This document shows, one piece after another, positions 11,666 to 22,833 of a stretch of DNA of 64,000 nucleotides (the first letter of the stretch is position 1; every line of letters begins with the position of its first letter). The position numbers were made by a program, and so were the translations under genes. The stretch comes from Adiantum capillus-veneris (lineage: Eukaryota; Streptophyta; Polypodiopsida; Polypodiales; Pteridaceae), in contig CM043951.1 in assembly GCA_014529385.2 (NCBI GenBank), forward strand, positions 109,780,469-109,844,468, given 5' to 3'. The notes beneath the pieces were generated by a model, which ran no database searches, was not told where the DNA came from, and was given only the letters and a program-made list of their open reading frames with translations.

Positions 11666-12071
11666 GTTTGATGATCATTGATCACTCGACTCTCGAGTCT
11701 AGACTCTTGAGTTTACAACTCTACCTACTACATAGCCCTTTGTACTTTTTGTTATCCTTGAGGCCTCAAGCTTGTCCTAAGCCCTTTGAGCTTTTTGACT
11801 CTTGAGCCCTTGTGGCATGCACTTCTCATTTTGTATCCATCGATCATCAATGTTTTATTAGTAGATTTCAACCTATATGACTCGTGTTCTTTGGTCTATT
11901 TAGTGTAAATTTATGGTCAAAGTGATGCTCTATGTGTGTGGCATGTGTGTAGGTCAAAAAATGCCAAAAAAACTCTCTTTTTTTTTTGCCGGTCCGACCC
12001 CGTCCCCGTTTCCTTACTTTTGCCGTCCCGTCCCCGTTCCCGACCCTGACCCACCGTCCCATGTAACTATG
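11666..12071 (+). other. 3' untranslated and subterminal region of hAT-2
   Basis: There are about 300 bp of AT-rich sequence with several CTCGACTCTCGAGTC-like inverted repeats just after the stop. Then comes a GC-rich subterminal zone (11980-12060) with repeated CCGTCCCCG motifs, and the terminal inverted repeat at 12054-12071. Confidence 0.6.
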
Positions 12072-12323
12072 GAAGAGATCCCCTTGAGAAGAAGAGGGTG
12101 ACCCACTGTGGTCGACACCTTCACCCCTCACCATCTCATGTAGCATTTTAGAACGCAGTTGGTGGTACACTAATTTCTCTCGCCAGCGTTTTGAAAGTGC
12201 TGCCCTGTAGCAATTGTCCCTCCCCCCCTGCCATCAAACGTTTTCAAACGCCACTATCCACAGGAAAAATTCCCTTGGCAACAGATTCCCCCCCCTGTCC
12301 CTTGCGTCTTGAGACACCCTGAC

Positions 12324-12358
<35 letters not shown>

Positions 12359-13147
12359 TGTTTACTATGTTTTAAAACGTTGCCCCATGGCGGCACTCCT
12401 TAACAACGGCGACAAGCTCCTCCTTCTTTGGCAATGACAGACAGTGATCACACTATGACCCTGCATTTTGAAACGCTATGAGCTAGCAGTGTTGGACGAC
12501 ATTTGTGTGTTGAAAGGATTAAAGTCCGCCACCATAGAGAAAGCCGTGTAATGCTTTAAGGGAGTGGCTTGGAAGTCAAATGACAGGTGTCACCACAAGC
12601 TTCAGCCAGAGAGAGGCTTGTGAGTGGCCGGCAAGCAATGCTCCCTATAATTAATTTGGACCCTTGTGTTGGAGTTCAAGTTATTGGTCTTTGGACCGGT
12701 AGGTCGGAGTTCAATGCACATGCATCTGGCAGGGAACAAATCAAACATCTAAAACAGTATGGATGGGCTAGACAATTCATTGTTGTTGGTCAGATTATGG
12801 ACAGGATTAGTTCCAACAGCTCATTATCTTGGAGTTTTATATTTTGGACCTGATGTTTTCATAGTTCACGAATGGGGATTATTGGAGGTAGTATGGTCTA
12901 CAGTTCAATGTTTCTACAAAGGCAACCAATGCTCAAGATGGCATTACTTTCAGGTACAAAGTAGAGGAGAGCAACACCGAGGTAAATCTAGTAGTTCAAG
13001 GCGTTCTATTGGGGTGTCCATGGTAGGTTCTTCATCGAATTTGTGTCACTATTAATTTTCCACTATGAGCTGTATAGAGGGTGTTAAAGTTTAGGCATCT
13101 CATGTGAACTGGCCAATGTGATCCCATTATTTAGTTTGGATTTTAGG
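12072..13147 (+). mobile_element. LARD fragment: internal region plus 66 bp of 3' LTR
   Basis: It matches the internal region of the LARD units at 31-49 kb, from GAAGAGATCCCC through the poly(C) tract (12326-12357) to the polypurine tract and the LTR start TGTTAAAGTTTAGG at 13082. The LTR stops abruptly after TTTTAGGT near 13147, where the C-terminal tail of family D begins. There is no intact reading frame. Confidence 0.85.
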
Positions 13148-14066
13148 TGGCTGTTGGTGGCGAGGTTTCCTTGAAGCTGCGTGGTCCGAACAATAGTAAT
13201 TGGAGAAGACGCGCTCTGTGATTGAGTGTGACTTGCAAAAGTTTTGATGATGATGGTTGTGTTGCTTTTTGGCTTTGTTTTGGTCGCTACTGAAATTGCT
13301 TGTGTTTGGATTTTCTAGAAGAGGCATCATGCGAGCGAGTTTGTTTTGGTTTCCATACCCACTTGACAGTGTTTGATTGTCGAAGATAGTGGTCCATTGG
13401 CTTAGGTCGTGTGAAAACAACGGTGGGCAATTTGTGGAGGTTTGATTTCTATGCCTAGGATTAGTTTTCATGATGGATTTTTTAACCCATATTTTCTTGA
13501 CCACGGTTGTGGAATATCGCTAAGCTGGTGCATGTGGCGATGGTAGAGGTTCCTATACATGGTCTGTTTCTACGAATTTCGTGGTGAAAGATTGTCCCTC
13601 GTGTTTGAGAAGTAAGGTATTGTCCTGCCAATTTGGCATGGCTTGATAAGTGCGTATCCATGGCACTCCTAGAGTAACTGCTTCGTTAAGATCCTCATCT
13701 TCGACCACATGAAATTGTTGAGGATAAATTGTTTCAGCAATGGTGATTGGTAAATTTATGTGGCCCAGAGTGTCCATAGTTCTGTTGTTTGCTACTTTGA
13801 AACCCATAGTGTTTGGCATAAGAGGTTCCCGCGTGATTTTTTTGAAAGTGGAGTAGTTACCTACATTAGATCTGGCCCCTGTCTCCATTGAGGCTCTCTC
13901 GGTGGTGCTGTCGGCAAGTTGCAAATGAATGCATAGATCCATTCCTCCTAACGATGTAGCTCCCATTTGTATGGATGCTATCGGAGGAGTCTCAATAGCA
14001 ACATTCTGTTGTGCTTTCCTCTGAAAGTTTGCTTGCTCTTTGCGCTTTAATATTCTGAGTTTGGCT
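13148..14066 (-). pseudogene. retropepsin-like domain and tail downstream of integrase, family D
   Basis: This continues the integrase frame after one TAG at about 14067. After a Lys/Gln-rich stretch comes a domain with retropepsin landmarks: METGARSNVGNYSTFKK where an active-site D-T-G-A would be, then GFKVANNRTMDTLGHINLPI, FHVVEDEDLNEAV, and LGVPWIRTYQAMPNW. The catalytic Asp position is Glu. After V-D-H-V there are two more in-frame stops, then an Asn/Gln/His-rich tail up to the junction with the LARD LTR. The canonical protease of the same element lies upstream of RT, so this is an extra copy of the fold. What it did is unknown; substrate binding or a structural role is a guess. Confidence 0.7.
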
Positions 14067-15786
14067 TCCTATTGTGCTTGTTTCCGAATGTCCTGTGATT
14101 GACGTCGGCGTTGAGCTGCTGCATGTAGTGTTGCGAGTTCTTCTGATGTAAGCGGAAAAATATATTTCTTTATTTTGCATCCACTCCTCCAATTAGGCAT
14201 CTCCTCTCTTGCTAATGTTGCAAGCTTGATGGCGCCACTTTGTGATATATCATGTATTACAAAAGGCCCCATTCCTCTCCTTTTGAGTTTTTTGGAGTGT
14301 TGTTTGAGGGTATACATGAAAACATAATCCCCTTTTTGGAACTCCTTGCCAATCACGTGTTGATCATGGAAAGCTTTTATTTGTTTTTTCTGATCATATA
14401 TCCCAGCTATCGCTCTAAGTTTAGTTTCATCTAATTGTTCTAGGGTGTCTAATCTCTCCGATAGCTCATGGCCCATCCATCCTAATTGCGTTGCTGCTCT
14501 TAGGGTTTTAATTAGGAATTCCAGTGGTAGGATCACATTACTCCCGAATACGAGGTTAAAGAAAGTCATTCCAGTGGAAGTTTTAAAAGCTACTTTGTAA
14601 GCTCATAAGGCTATGTGTAGCTTTTTATCCCAATCATTTCTTGAGTTGCTGACTATTTTGGTGAGTACGGTGTATAAGATTTTGTTGGTACTCTCTGCCT
14701 ACCCATTAGCTTGCGGATGACAAGGTGCCGATTTGTGATGGACCATCATGAATTCGTCAAGGAGGCTTTCAATAACGTCGTTTAAAAAGTGTGTTCCCCT
14801 ACCACTCACTATTTCAATTGGTAGTCAATATCTCGTAAAGACGTTTTTGAAAAGAAACTGAGTTGTAGTTCTTGCATCTTTTTTGGGGTTGCTTTTGCTT
14901 CCGCCCATTTCGTAATGTAATCTGTTGCTATGATAATGTATTGTACGTGTGTCCCGTATCTTGGAGGTATGATGGGACCAATGAAGTCAATGCCCCATTT
15001 GGCAAAAGCACGTACTCCCATCATTGGCCTCAGTGTCATTTCATCTCTCCTTTGGGGTGGTTTTGTGCGTTGACATTCATCACAACGTTTGACATATGTC
15101 TCTGCATCCATAGATAGGGTTGGCCACCATATACCTCAGTGTAGCACGAGCCTTGACGTTGTATTAGTAGATAAATGTCCCCCTGGTTGTCCTGTATGTG
15201 CTTGATCTAAGATAACGTAATATTCGCTTTGTGTAGCACATAGCCGTAGTTGTTTGTCCTTTCCCCCCCTATATAGTTGGTTGGCAATGAGCAGATATTG
15301 TTTGGCCTCTTCTTCTACAGTTTTCATTCTTGCTTTGCCCAACTCCTCTGGAAAGGTCTGGTTTCTTAAGTACTCAACTATGTGAGCACTCCATTTAGGT
15401 GCTTGTACTACTCGAAACAGGGTGGCATGATCCACTAGTGGTTGTTTTGTACAACTATCACAAGATTTTATATATGTATGGACACTGTGTTCCATGTTTG
15501 GCCAGTAGACGCCCAGTCTTCGTAGTCGTTGGCCTGTCTGTGTTTCACCATCGTGAAATCCAGTATTTTGTATATGAGCCTGTTTGGGGTAGTATGTGAT
15601 ATCTTCAGGCTGTATACATAGTCTCAATATCTCATCCTTATCGTGTTTGTACAGCCATCCTGCTAAAAGCTGAAGATTTCGTGTTTGATGGATAATTGAT
15701 GGTTGTCTTTCTATCTGCAATGAGCCAATTGTGAGTAGAGGAATGACCTGTTCGCTCCATCTCGGCACCATTTCGATGTTAAACAT
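14067..15786 (-). pseudogene. integrase of family D, degraded
   Basis: Order on the minus strand: zinc-binding N-terminus with paired CxxC (SCDSCTKQPL and, further on, RCDECQRTK), the rve core (WGIDFIGPI, ATDYITKWAEA), and a C-terminal GPFVI segment. The core's second catalytic Asp is lost: the conserved S-D-R-G reads S-G-R-G near 14805. A TAG interrupts NG*AESTNK, where related elements have Gln, and other frame breaks lie near 14590 and 15120. The N-terminal region appears to hold two partial zinc-binding segments, which may be a small duplication. The protein would insert cDNA into the chromosome; this copy is dead. Confidence 0.82.
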
Positions 15787-16140
15787 ATATGAATCAGGAA
15801 GGTCATCATTGACACCCTAAGGTGCTTTCCCATGAAATAGTCGTGAAAGATGATCTACTCTTTTCTGTGTGATCTCGTTTTTTACGACTACCATGAAGTC
15901 AAACTCAAGCAGTAGTATAAACCAGTGAACAATTCTTCCATTGTTGCAAGGTTTGTTTACTAGATATAGCAGTGCTTGGTGATCCACGAAGAAGACAAAC
16001 ATGTTTGCTAAAAGGTAGTGTCTAAATTTCTTGACAGCATAGATCATTCCCAGACCTTCTCTTTCCGTAGTGGTATAATTTCTCTCTGCGTTATTTAAGT
16101 TGCTGACTAGAGTAGCAAATGAAAAAATCCATTTTCTTCT
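15787..16140 (-). pseudogene. RNase H remnant of family D; RT core deleted
   Basis: The RNase H C-terminal half is clear: NNAERNYTTTEREGLGMIYAVKKFRHYLL, then DHQALLYLVNKP and a VDHLSRL ending. Immediately upstream, where about 300 residues of reverse transcriptase should be, the sequence jumps to the pre-RT segment CQHTIPLRVMPDHTV. The deletion breakpoint is near 16140-16160. Without RT the element cannot copy itself. Confidence 0.8.
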
Positions 16141-16923
16141 CTCTTGACTGGGCTAATGTACACCCGATACTGTGTGGTCTGGCATCACTCTTAAGGGGAA
16201 TCGTGTGCTGACAGATCTCAGGATCTATCCCCTTTAGATCTTTGCATGACCATGCAAAGACATCTTTGTATTGTCTGAGCGTGTCAACTAGAAGTTGCTC
16301 TTCCTCGTCAATAAGGTCTGTGGCAATGTATTACGGTTTAGGCTCCTGGCCTGGTTCTGCTAAGTTGATGCATTTTGTGTTTTCAGGCCTATCATATGAA
16401 GTTCCTGGTTTCTTGGGATCTCGTTTGGGTTTTTGCACCATGATTTTCCTATCCTAAATGGTATACTTCTTAGAGTGGAAAGGTGCATCAAATTTATCAT
16501 CATTTGATTCATCATCAATTTCCATTTTTGTTGTCCAAACTTTTGTCAAGGCTCGCTTCAGTTCATTGTATTTGATTTTGCACTCCATTTTGAACAACTT
16601 AATCGATTTTTTGGTTTTGCTCACTTTTTCTGATTTTTGTGTGTTTGCCTTCTTCGATTTTGTTTTGGTTGAATCAGGTCTCATCTATCTCTTTGATATC
16701 CTTTCCTTGAGGCAGTCAGTCGCTTCTACTAATCTTAAGTATTGCGTCAATTAACAGAGAAATTGAGTCCTTGTTGTGCTTGTCTCGGTTGTTTTTGCGT
16801 TCATCTCGATATCTGCATTGTCTTTGAGGATTTTGGTTTGGGATATCATAGTAGATCACCCGTGATCCTTCTGTTTGATGCTCTGACTTGAGCTACTAGA
16901 CAGCTCCTCGTTCGTGTTATCTT
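16141..16923 (-). pseudogene. protease-to-RT linker of family D
   Basis: A Lys/Ser-rich linker (KTKSKKANTQKSEKVSKTKK) is followed by an acidic piece and by the segment QYKDVFAWSCKDLKGIDPE, which in gypsy elements stands just before the RT fingers. Several stops interrupt it. It lies outside the 2.36-kb duplicated block. Confidence 0.7.
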
Positions 16924-17120
16924 CTAGCATCTTATCAGTCGAGTCTTGAAAATCTTCTTCCTCCGTTTGGTCAAGATCTCTTACAGAGATTTCATCCACT
17001 ATGCGTCGGCACTCCGCAACCATGTCCTTGTCAGAGACTTCCCCCTCTGACTTCGGAGCTAGGCTGACACCCATCATCTGGAATGGAATGATATCATACC
17101 CTTCCTCATCACAGAATTTG

Positions 17121-17329
17121 CACTACAAGAGGCTATTCATATTAGCGACGCTCACACAGCGACGCTCAAAAAAAAAATTCTCGGCGTTGCTATGAGCGTC
17201 GCAAATTTCTTTGTAAATTTGCGACGCTCATAGCGACGCCGGCTGGGCTAAAAAAATAACAGAGCGCGCCCAAAAACTCAGATCTCAGATCTGAGTTTTT
17301 CGGCGCCCTCAAGCAAGGAGCAGGTAACG

Positions 17330-17368
<39 letters not shown>

Positions 17369-17502
17369 CTCCACACACACACACACACACACACGAGGAG
17401 AGGAAGGAGAGCCAGGTATGCTCCTTCCCTCTCCTCATTCTCATGTTCCCTTCCCCTCTTTCTCTCTCCCTCTCTCTCTCTCTCTCACACACACATAGTG
17501 TT

Positions 17503-17546
<44 letters not shown>

Positions 17547-17790
17547 AACATAAACAAAAACGCACACACACATACATAAACAAAGAATGCACACACACAT
17601 TGAGAGAGGAAAAGAGAGAGAGAGCATGCATAAACAAAAAACGCACGCATTGAGAGAGGAAAAGAGAGAGAGAACATGCATAAACAAAAAACGCACACAT
17701 TGAGAGAGGAAAAGAGAGAGAAAACATGCATACGATCCAAAAAAATGCACACACATTGAGAGAGAAAGAGAGAGAAACTAATTTAACCAA
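17121..17790. mobile_element. CACTA-ended fragment with simple repeats
   Basis: It begins CACTACAAGAGG, the terminus of CACTA (EnSpm) transposons, followed by GCGACGCTCATAGCGACGC-type subterminal repeats. The rest is (CT)n, (CA)n and (GA)n plus three or four copies of an approximately 60-bp repeat (CACATTGAGAGAGGAAAAGA...). TTG stands on both sides (17118-17120 and 17791-17793), matching the 3-bp duplication of this superfamily. The right end lacks the inverted CACTA terminus, so the fragment is truncated or rearranged and the TTG match may be chance. Confidence 0.7.
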
Positions 17791-19950
17791 TTGGTGAGGG
17801 TCACCTCGTTTACACAAACATCAAGAGTGGCTAGTATTTGTTGCCATCCAAAAGGTTCAAAAATCTCTTCTGGGAAAGGCTCTGGTATATATGCCTCGTC
17901 TTGAGCAGTCCTATCAAGAGTGCAATTTTCCCTTTTTAGACTTCCACATTCTAAAACTTCTTCTACCCACCACTGGTGAGCTCTATTTTGTAGCAAAGGC
18001 GGTATTCCTCATTCCTGGTCATTTGTGGAGTGCAAGTCTTCTCCTGGGGTTCTTTCTATGTCTTTATAGCTATGATCCATGACACTAATTTTCGTAGTGG
18101 CATCCTTGTTCCTTAGATAGATATAGTCGTAACCCCAATCTTGCATCATTTTGAGCTGACGCATGAATGGTCTGCCCATTATGGTGTCAAAATTGCTGCT
18201 CTTATTTAAATTCATAATAGCAAAAGTGTGTTCATATGCTATTCCGTAAGAGGTTATCACAATCTGCTCCAAGATGCCAATGGGTCTTTCTAGATACCCA
18301 TCTGCCAATTGAAGTTTTATTCTCGTCTTTCGGAGAGCAGGTTTTCTCCATTTTTTCCACATTGCTTTCGTAGCTATGGCTATTCCAGCACCACTCTCCA
18401 ATATTGCTATCGACTTGACCTCTTTGTACTCCACCGGCGTAGTATTTCCTTCTTCACCTTCACAATAATCCCCTACTTTGTTTACTGCTACTGGCTCATG
18501 TTTAGTTTGTTTCGAGGGTTGTGTCTTTAGTATGTTTGGAGAAGCCTCGGCTGAAGGGATTACCAGCCCCATTTTTTTCAAATTTTTTCCGACCTCATCC
18601 TAAAGATGCGGTCTGATATACAGTAACTCTGACAGAGTCAGTGTACAACGGATAGGGGATGACATCAGCTCGTGAAGAGCTTTAGTATACATCATCTTAG
18701 GATTGTATTTTCATTGAGATGGTACTTTCCTTACCTTGATCGAGTTTCATGGCTACCAATAAATGAAGGTAAAGTCTTCAACGACTGCAGTTTACTGTCT
18801 TTAGATATCGTTGTACCTGCATCCCCATATAGTGATCTAATGTCGTATGGATAGAGCTCATGTTCCAAGTGAATTTTTGGTATGGGAGATGACAAGTGTG
18901 GCACTTCCATATTTTCTATTCATGATCTTTCCCATAGCTCTTGAGGTCATTGTTCTTCTACCTCCGGAATTGGCAGTGGTACTTGACAATACGTTTCACA
19001 TGTTGTATTAGCTACCACCCTCGTATCCAATGGTGTTTCGTCTACAGGATCCGGTAGGTTATTCTTTTCAATTCCCCGCCCCTCTAACTCCTGAATCTTT
19101 TCTCCGGTTAGTACCTCAATTTTTGGAGCCGTAGAAATTGATGGTTCCATAAGCCCTCCAGCGGCTTGGATGAGCTCCTTACACATCTTTAGCCTCTCTT
19201 TCTTATAGCCTGGACGAGGGTACGTTAACCATTTATCCTCTTGGGTTTGGTTAGGCTTTAGCCTTGCCTCGTAAGCCTTCAGAATTGCGTCTAAAGGTTC
19301 AAACACCTTGTCTACCAAGATCGACCCTCCTGATGGTAGATCCGATGGTTTTTTAATCTCGTTGTTTCCCTTAAGGTCTCTTTCCCTTTGAAGTTATTCC
19401 TCTATTTTCAATAATTTGATTTTCAATGCCGTTTTTTTCTTTTCTCTTTTGGATTTCATCTTGTCTCGTTTTGCCTTCAAGGATTTCCTAGGGGTTTGGA
19501 CAGACAAGTTTTCTATCTCTGTTTAGCTGGCTGGGATGTGCCTTGCTGCCTCATGTGCTTGAGCTCTAATGGCCAATTGCGTTTATAGGAATGTTTGGTT
19601 CTATTTCTGATCCACTTGAGCTTGGTACAATCCACATTTTGTTCATGGTTGCTTTTCCTTTGTTTTTAGGGTTTTATGGACAGTGTGGAATGAGATGGTC
19701 GGTCATGAAAATATCACAGAATCTAAAAAGTTTCACCCGCACTCCTTTGTTTGGACAAACTCTCACCCAATGATCACTGCCACATTCATAGCATGGTCCA
19801 ACAGGTGGTGGAGAAGCTTGTGGAGCCCCCATCAGTTGTCCTTCTCTAGGAGGGTAGCCCCTATGTTTATAGCCCTGATTTTCCATGAACATGAGCATAT
19901 TCTCATGGACCAAGTAATGGTTTTTAGCTGGCTGTGCTATGTATGAGGGT
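17791..19950 (-). pseudogene. gag C-terminus and protease of family D, duplicate 2
   Basis: The first recognisable part (19800-19680) holds a CCHC-like knuckle, CYECGSDHWVRVCPNKG. Next come a Lys/Glu-rich coiled coil, the segment FEPLDAILKAYEARLKPNQTQEDKW, and a long spacer. The protease (18581-18009) has AILESGAGIAIATKAMWKKW, in which the usual catalytic D-S-G-A reads E-S-G-A, then LQLADGYLERPIG and IMGRPFMRQLKMMQDWGYDYIYL. The other duplicate reads D-S-G at the active site, so Glu is a change in this copy. Several stops break the frame. Confidence 0.82.
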
Positions 19951-19960
19951 TTGGATATAT

Positions 19961-21671
19961 CTAGCATCTTATCAGTCGAGTCTAGGAAATCTTCTTGATC
20001 CGTTTGGTCAAGATCTCTTACAAAGATTTCATCCACTATGCGTTGACACTCCGTAACCCCGTCCTTATCAAGGACTTCCCCCTCTGACTTCGGAGTTAGG
20101 CTAACACCCATCATCTGGAATGGAATAATATCATACCCTTCCTCATTACAAAATTTGGTGAGGGTAACCTCGTTTGCACAAACATAGTGGCTAGTATTTG
20201 TTGCCATCCAAAAGATTCGAGCATCTCTTCTATGAAAGGCACTCGTATATATGCCTTGTCTTGAGCAGTCCTATCAAGAGTGCAAATTTTCCTTTTTAGA
20301 TTTACACATTAGGAAACTTCTTTTGCCCACTGGTGAGCTTTGTTTTGTAGCCAAGCCGATATTCCTCCTTCCTCGTCAGTTGTGAAGTGCAAGTCTTCTC
20401 CTCTGGTTCTTTCTATGTCTCTATAGCTATGATCTGTGACACTAATTTTCGTAGTGGTATCCTTGTTCCTTAGATATATATAGTCATAACCCCAATCTTA
20501 CACCATTTTGAGCTGACGCATGAATGGTCTGTCCAATATGACGTCGAAATTGCTGCTCTCATCAAGATTCATAATAGCAAAAGTGTGTTCATATGCAATT
20601 CCGCAAGAGGTTACCACAATCTGCTCCAAGATGCCAAAGGGTCTTTCTAGATAACCATCTGCCAATTGAAGTTTTATTCTCGTCTTTCGAAGAGCAAGTT
20701 TTCTCCATTTTTTCCATATTACTTTGGTAGCTATGACTATTCCAACACCACTATCCAATATTGCTATCGACTTGACCTCTTTGTACTCCACCGCCGGCAG
20801 GGTAGTATTTCCTTCTTCACCTTCACAATAATTTCCTACTTTGTTTACTGGTACTGGCTCATGTTTAGTTTGTTTTGAGGGTTATGTCTTTAGTCTGTTT
20901 GGAGAAGCCTCGGGTGAAGGAATTACCAGCCCCATTTTTTCCAAATTTCTCCCGACCTCATTTCAAAGGTGCGGTCTGATATGGAGTAACTCTGACAGAG
21001 TCAGTGTACAATGGATAGGGATGACATCAACTCGTGAAGAGCTTTAGTATCCATCATCTTAGGATTGGCTTTCCATTGAGATGGTACTATCCTTACCTCT
21101 GATCGAGTTTCATGGTTACCAATAAATGAAGGTAAAGTCTTCAACGATTGCGATTTATTGTCTTCCGATATTGCTGTACCTGCATCGCCATATAGTGATC
21201 TAATGTCGTTTGGATAGAGCTCATGTTCTAGGTGGATTTTTGGGATGGGAGTTGACAAGTGTGGCACTTCCATCTTTTCTATTCCTGATCTGTTCCCATA
21301 GCTCTTGAGTCCATTGTTCTTCTACCTCCGAAATTGGTAGTGGTACTGGACAATACATTCCATCTCTTGTATCGGCTACCACCCTCGTATCCAATGGTGT
21401 TTCGTCTACAAGATCTGGTATGTTATTCTTTTCAATTCCCCTCCCCTCTAACTCCTGAATCTTTTCTCGGATTAGTAGCTCAGTTTTTGGAGTCGTAGGA
21501 ACTGATGGTTCCATAAGCGCTTGAGCGGCTTGGATGAGCTCCTTGCACATCTTTCGCCTCTTTTTCTCATAGCCTGGATGAGGATACGTTAACCACCTAT
21601 CCTCTTGGGTTTGGTTAGGCTTTAGCCTTGCCTTGTAAGCTTTCAGAATTGCATCCAAAGGTTTGAACACC
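19961..21671 (-). pseudogene. protease and flanks of family D, duplicate 1
   Basis: The segment FKPLDAILKAYKARLKPNQTQ is followed by a proline-rich spacer with several stops. The protease (about 20930-20498) reads AILDSGVGIVIATKVIWKKW, so the catalytic Asp is kept, then LQLADGYLERPFG and LDRPFMRQLKMV, where the usual I-L/M-G-R has become L-D-R. The part after it (20207-19961) ends at FLDSTDKMLD, exactly at the duplication junction. Confidence 0.8.
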
Positions 21672-21676
21672 TTGTC

Positions 21677-21763
21677 TGTCACGATTGTGACTATGTTAAC
21701 AACATTACATCTACTCATAGTTGCAGATACGCAAAGTGCCATGCCAAGGAGAACCCGTCTTCA
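21677..21763 (+). repeat. partial 5' LTR of element F
   Basis: It is nearly identical to the first 87 bp of the 3' LTR, up to GAGAACCC. After that the sequence is unrelated to the LTR. The missing 357 bp include the TATA box and R region, so normal transcription from the 5' end is doubtful. Confidence 0.85.
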
Positions 21764-22833
21764 CCCTCTCCCCTCCTCGGCGTTTAATGGAGGAATCCGA
21801 AAGGCGACACGTAAAGGTGACGTGGAGACGACACATTTAAACCCTTACCCACACCGGACACAGAGACAGAGAAGGAATGGCGGCCTACTCTTATTTGGAG
21901 GACGCAAAAGGAGGTATGACCTCGACGCTGGGCACTTGTCTTTGTACAATAGACGTTTCTCCCACGTGCTCCGCACTCTTCTCCTTCTCCGCTGGCACCC
22001 CTTGGTGAAGGGGTGCACCCTCTGCTAGTGATCGCACCCAAAGTTGCTGATTCACTGGATATATACCTTTCGAAATTCTCACGCTGGATATACCCTTTCG
22101 TTGGTGATTGCCTTTTCACCCTTGTGCCTTTTGCACATTTCATACCAAGGTGGACACACTTATTAAAAAGGTTTGGTCCCAGCCCTATTAACTTTGGCCA
22201 CTTTGAGGCAATCTTAAATTAAACCATCAGCGTAAGTCCACAAAGCCCAACCAGTGTGCGTAAAATAACCAGCCAGCGTATTAAAAAAAACCCACGTGCG
22301 ATTGCAGATTCGAGCCTCTCGGCACCCCAACCTTGGCGCACGCTGGTGGCGATTGCTTCCCTACACCTCTTCAGCCCCGCCTTGGCACCTCTCCATGTTT
22401 ACGGCTGCCCCTCTTCCTCTATTCGCTGGCTGTTATTGGGCGCACCCTCTTGTTGCCGATTTCCCACACAAGCAGCCCTTTTAATCTAAGAAGACAAAAC
22501 TTTTAAAATATTGTCCCCTTTGGGCACTTGGCATAATAAATTCCAACCAGCGTTAAGCTCCAGCCAGTGGACAAGTTAACCTCTTCAACTCACGATCATC
22601 AGCAGCCCGCACCTTGCTGAGTCTTCTACACGCGCAAGAACCAGCCCCTAGTGTCCCTCTTCAGCGTGGGTTTGGCAGTTTTGAAAGTGAGAACCGGTCA
22701 GAGCCGAGTCGAACCCTCCAGCTATTGACAATTCACCAACCAAAGCTTTAGATGCTTGGTTTGCAGACAAGCAAAACCCAACAATGGTTTAGCACACTCT
22801 CTTCTCCCAGTAGCTATTGCTACATAATTGGCG
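21764..22833 (+). other. non-coding 5' interior of element F, origin unknown
   Basis: About 1.07 kb replaces the rest of the 5' LTR and the primer site. It holds repeated CCAGCCAGCG / CCAACCAGCG motifs between about 22240 and 22560 and GC-rich stretches unlike the LTR. I find no primer site and no recognisable domain. It could be captured host or other-element DNA. Confidence 0.5.

Larger units (their letters stand above)
8932..12071 (+). mobile_element. hAT-2, second hAT copy (5' part displaced by hAT-1)
   Basis: It has the same gene as hAT-1 in the opposite orientation. It begins inside exon 1 at the hAT-1 terminus and ends at CCGTCCCATGTAACTATG (12054-12071), the inverted counterpart of hAT-1's terminus. 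The bases that follow match the LARD internal region at its conserved GAAGAGATCCCCTTG, so hAT-2 sits inside a LARD copy. The expected 8-bp duplication would be GAAGAGAT at 12072-12079; its partner is outside the window. Confidence 0.82.
16924..19960 (-). repeat. tandem duplicate 2 of the family D gag-protease block
   Basis: It runs from CTAGCATCTTATCAG to the GTATGAGGGTTTGGATA boundary. Without the 670-bp CACTA fragment and its 3-bp repeat the unit is about 2,364 bp. The neighbouring unit, minus its own insertion, is about 2,363 bp. The two are in direct orientation and adjacent. Confidence 0.88.

Noticed and set aside
17190-17817. Leu/Ser/Cys-rich frames over the CT/GA repeats as secreted or membrane proteins
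   Set aside because: They are translations of dinucleotide repeats in several phases.
22240-22560. tRNA gene or primer site in the 5' interior of element F
   Set aside because: CCAGCCAGCG repeats and a TTCGAGCC-like string are present, but no cloverleaf or A/B-box pair could be assembled.
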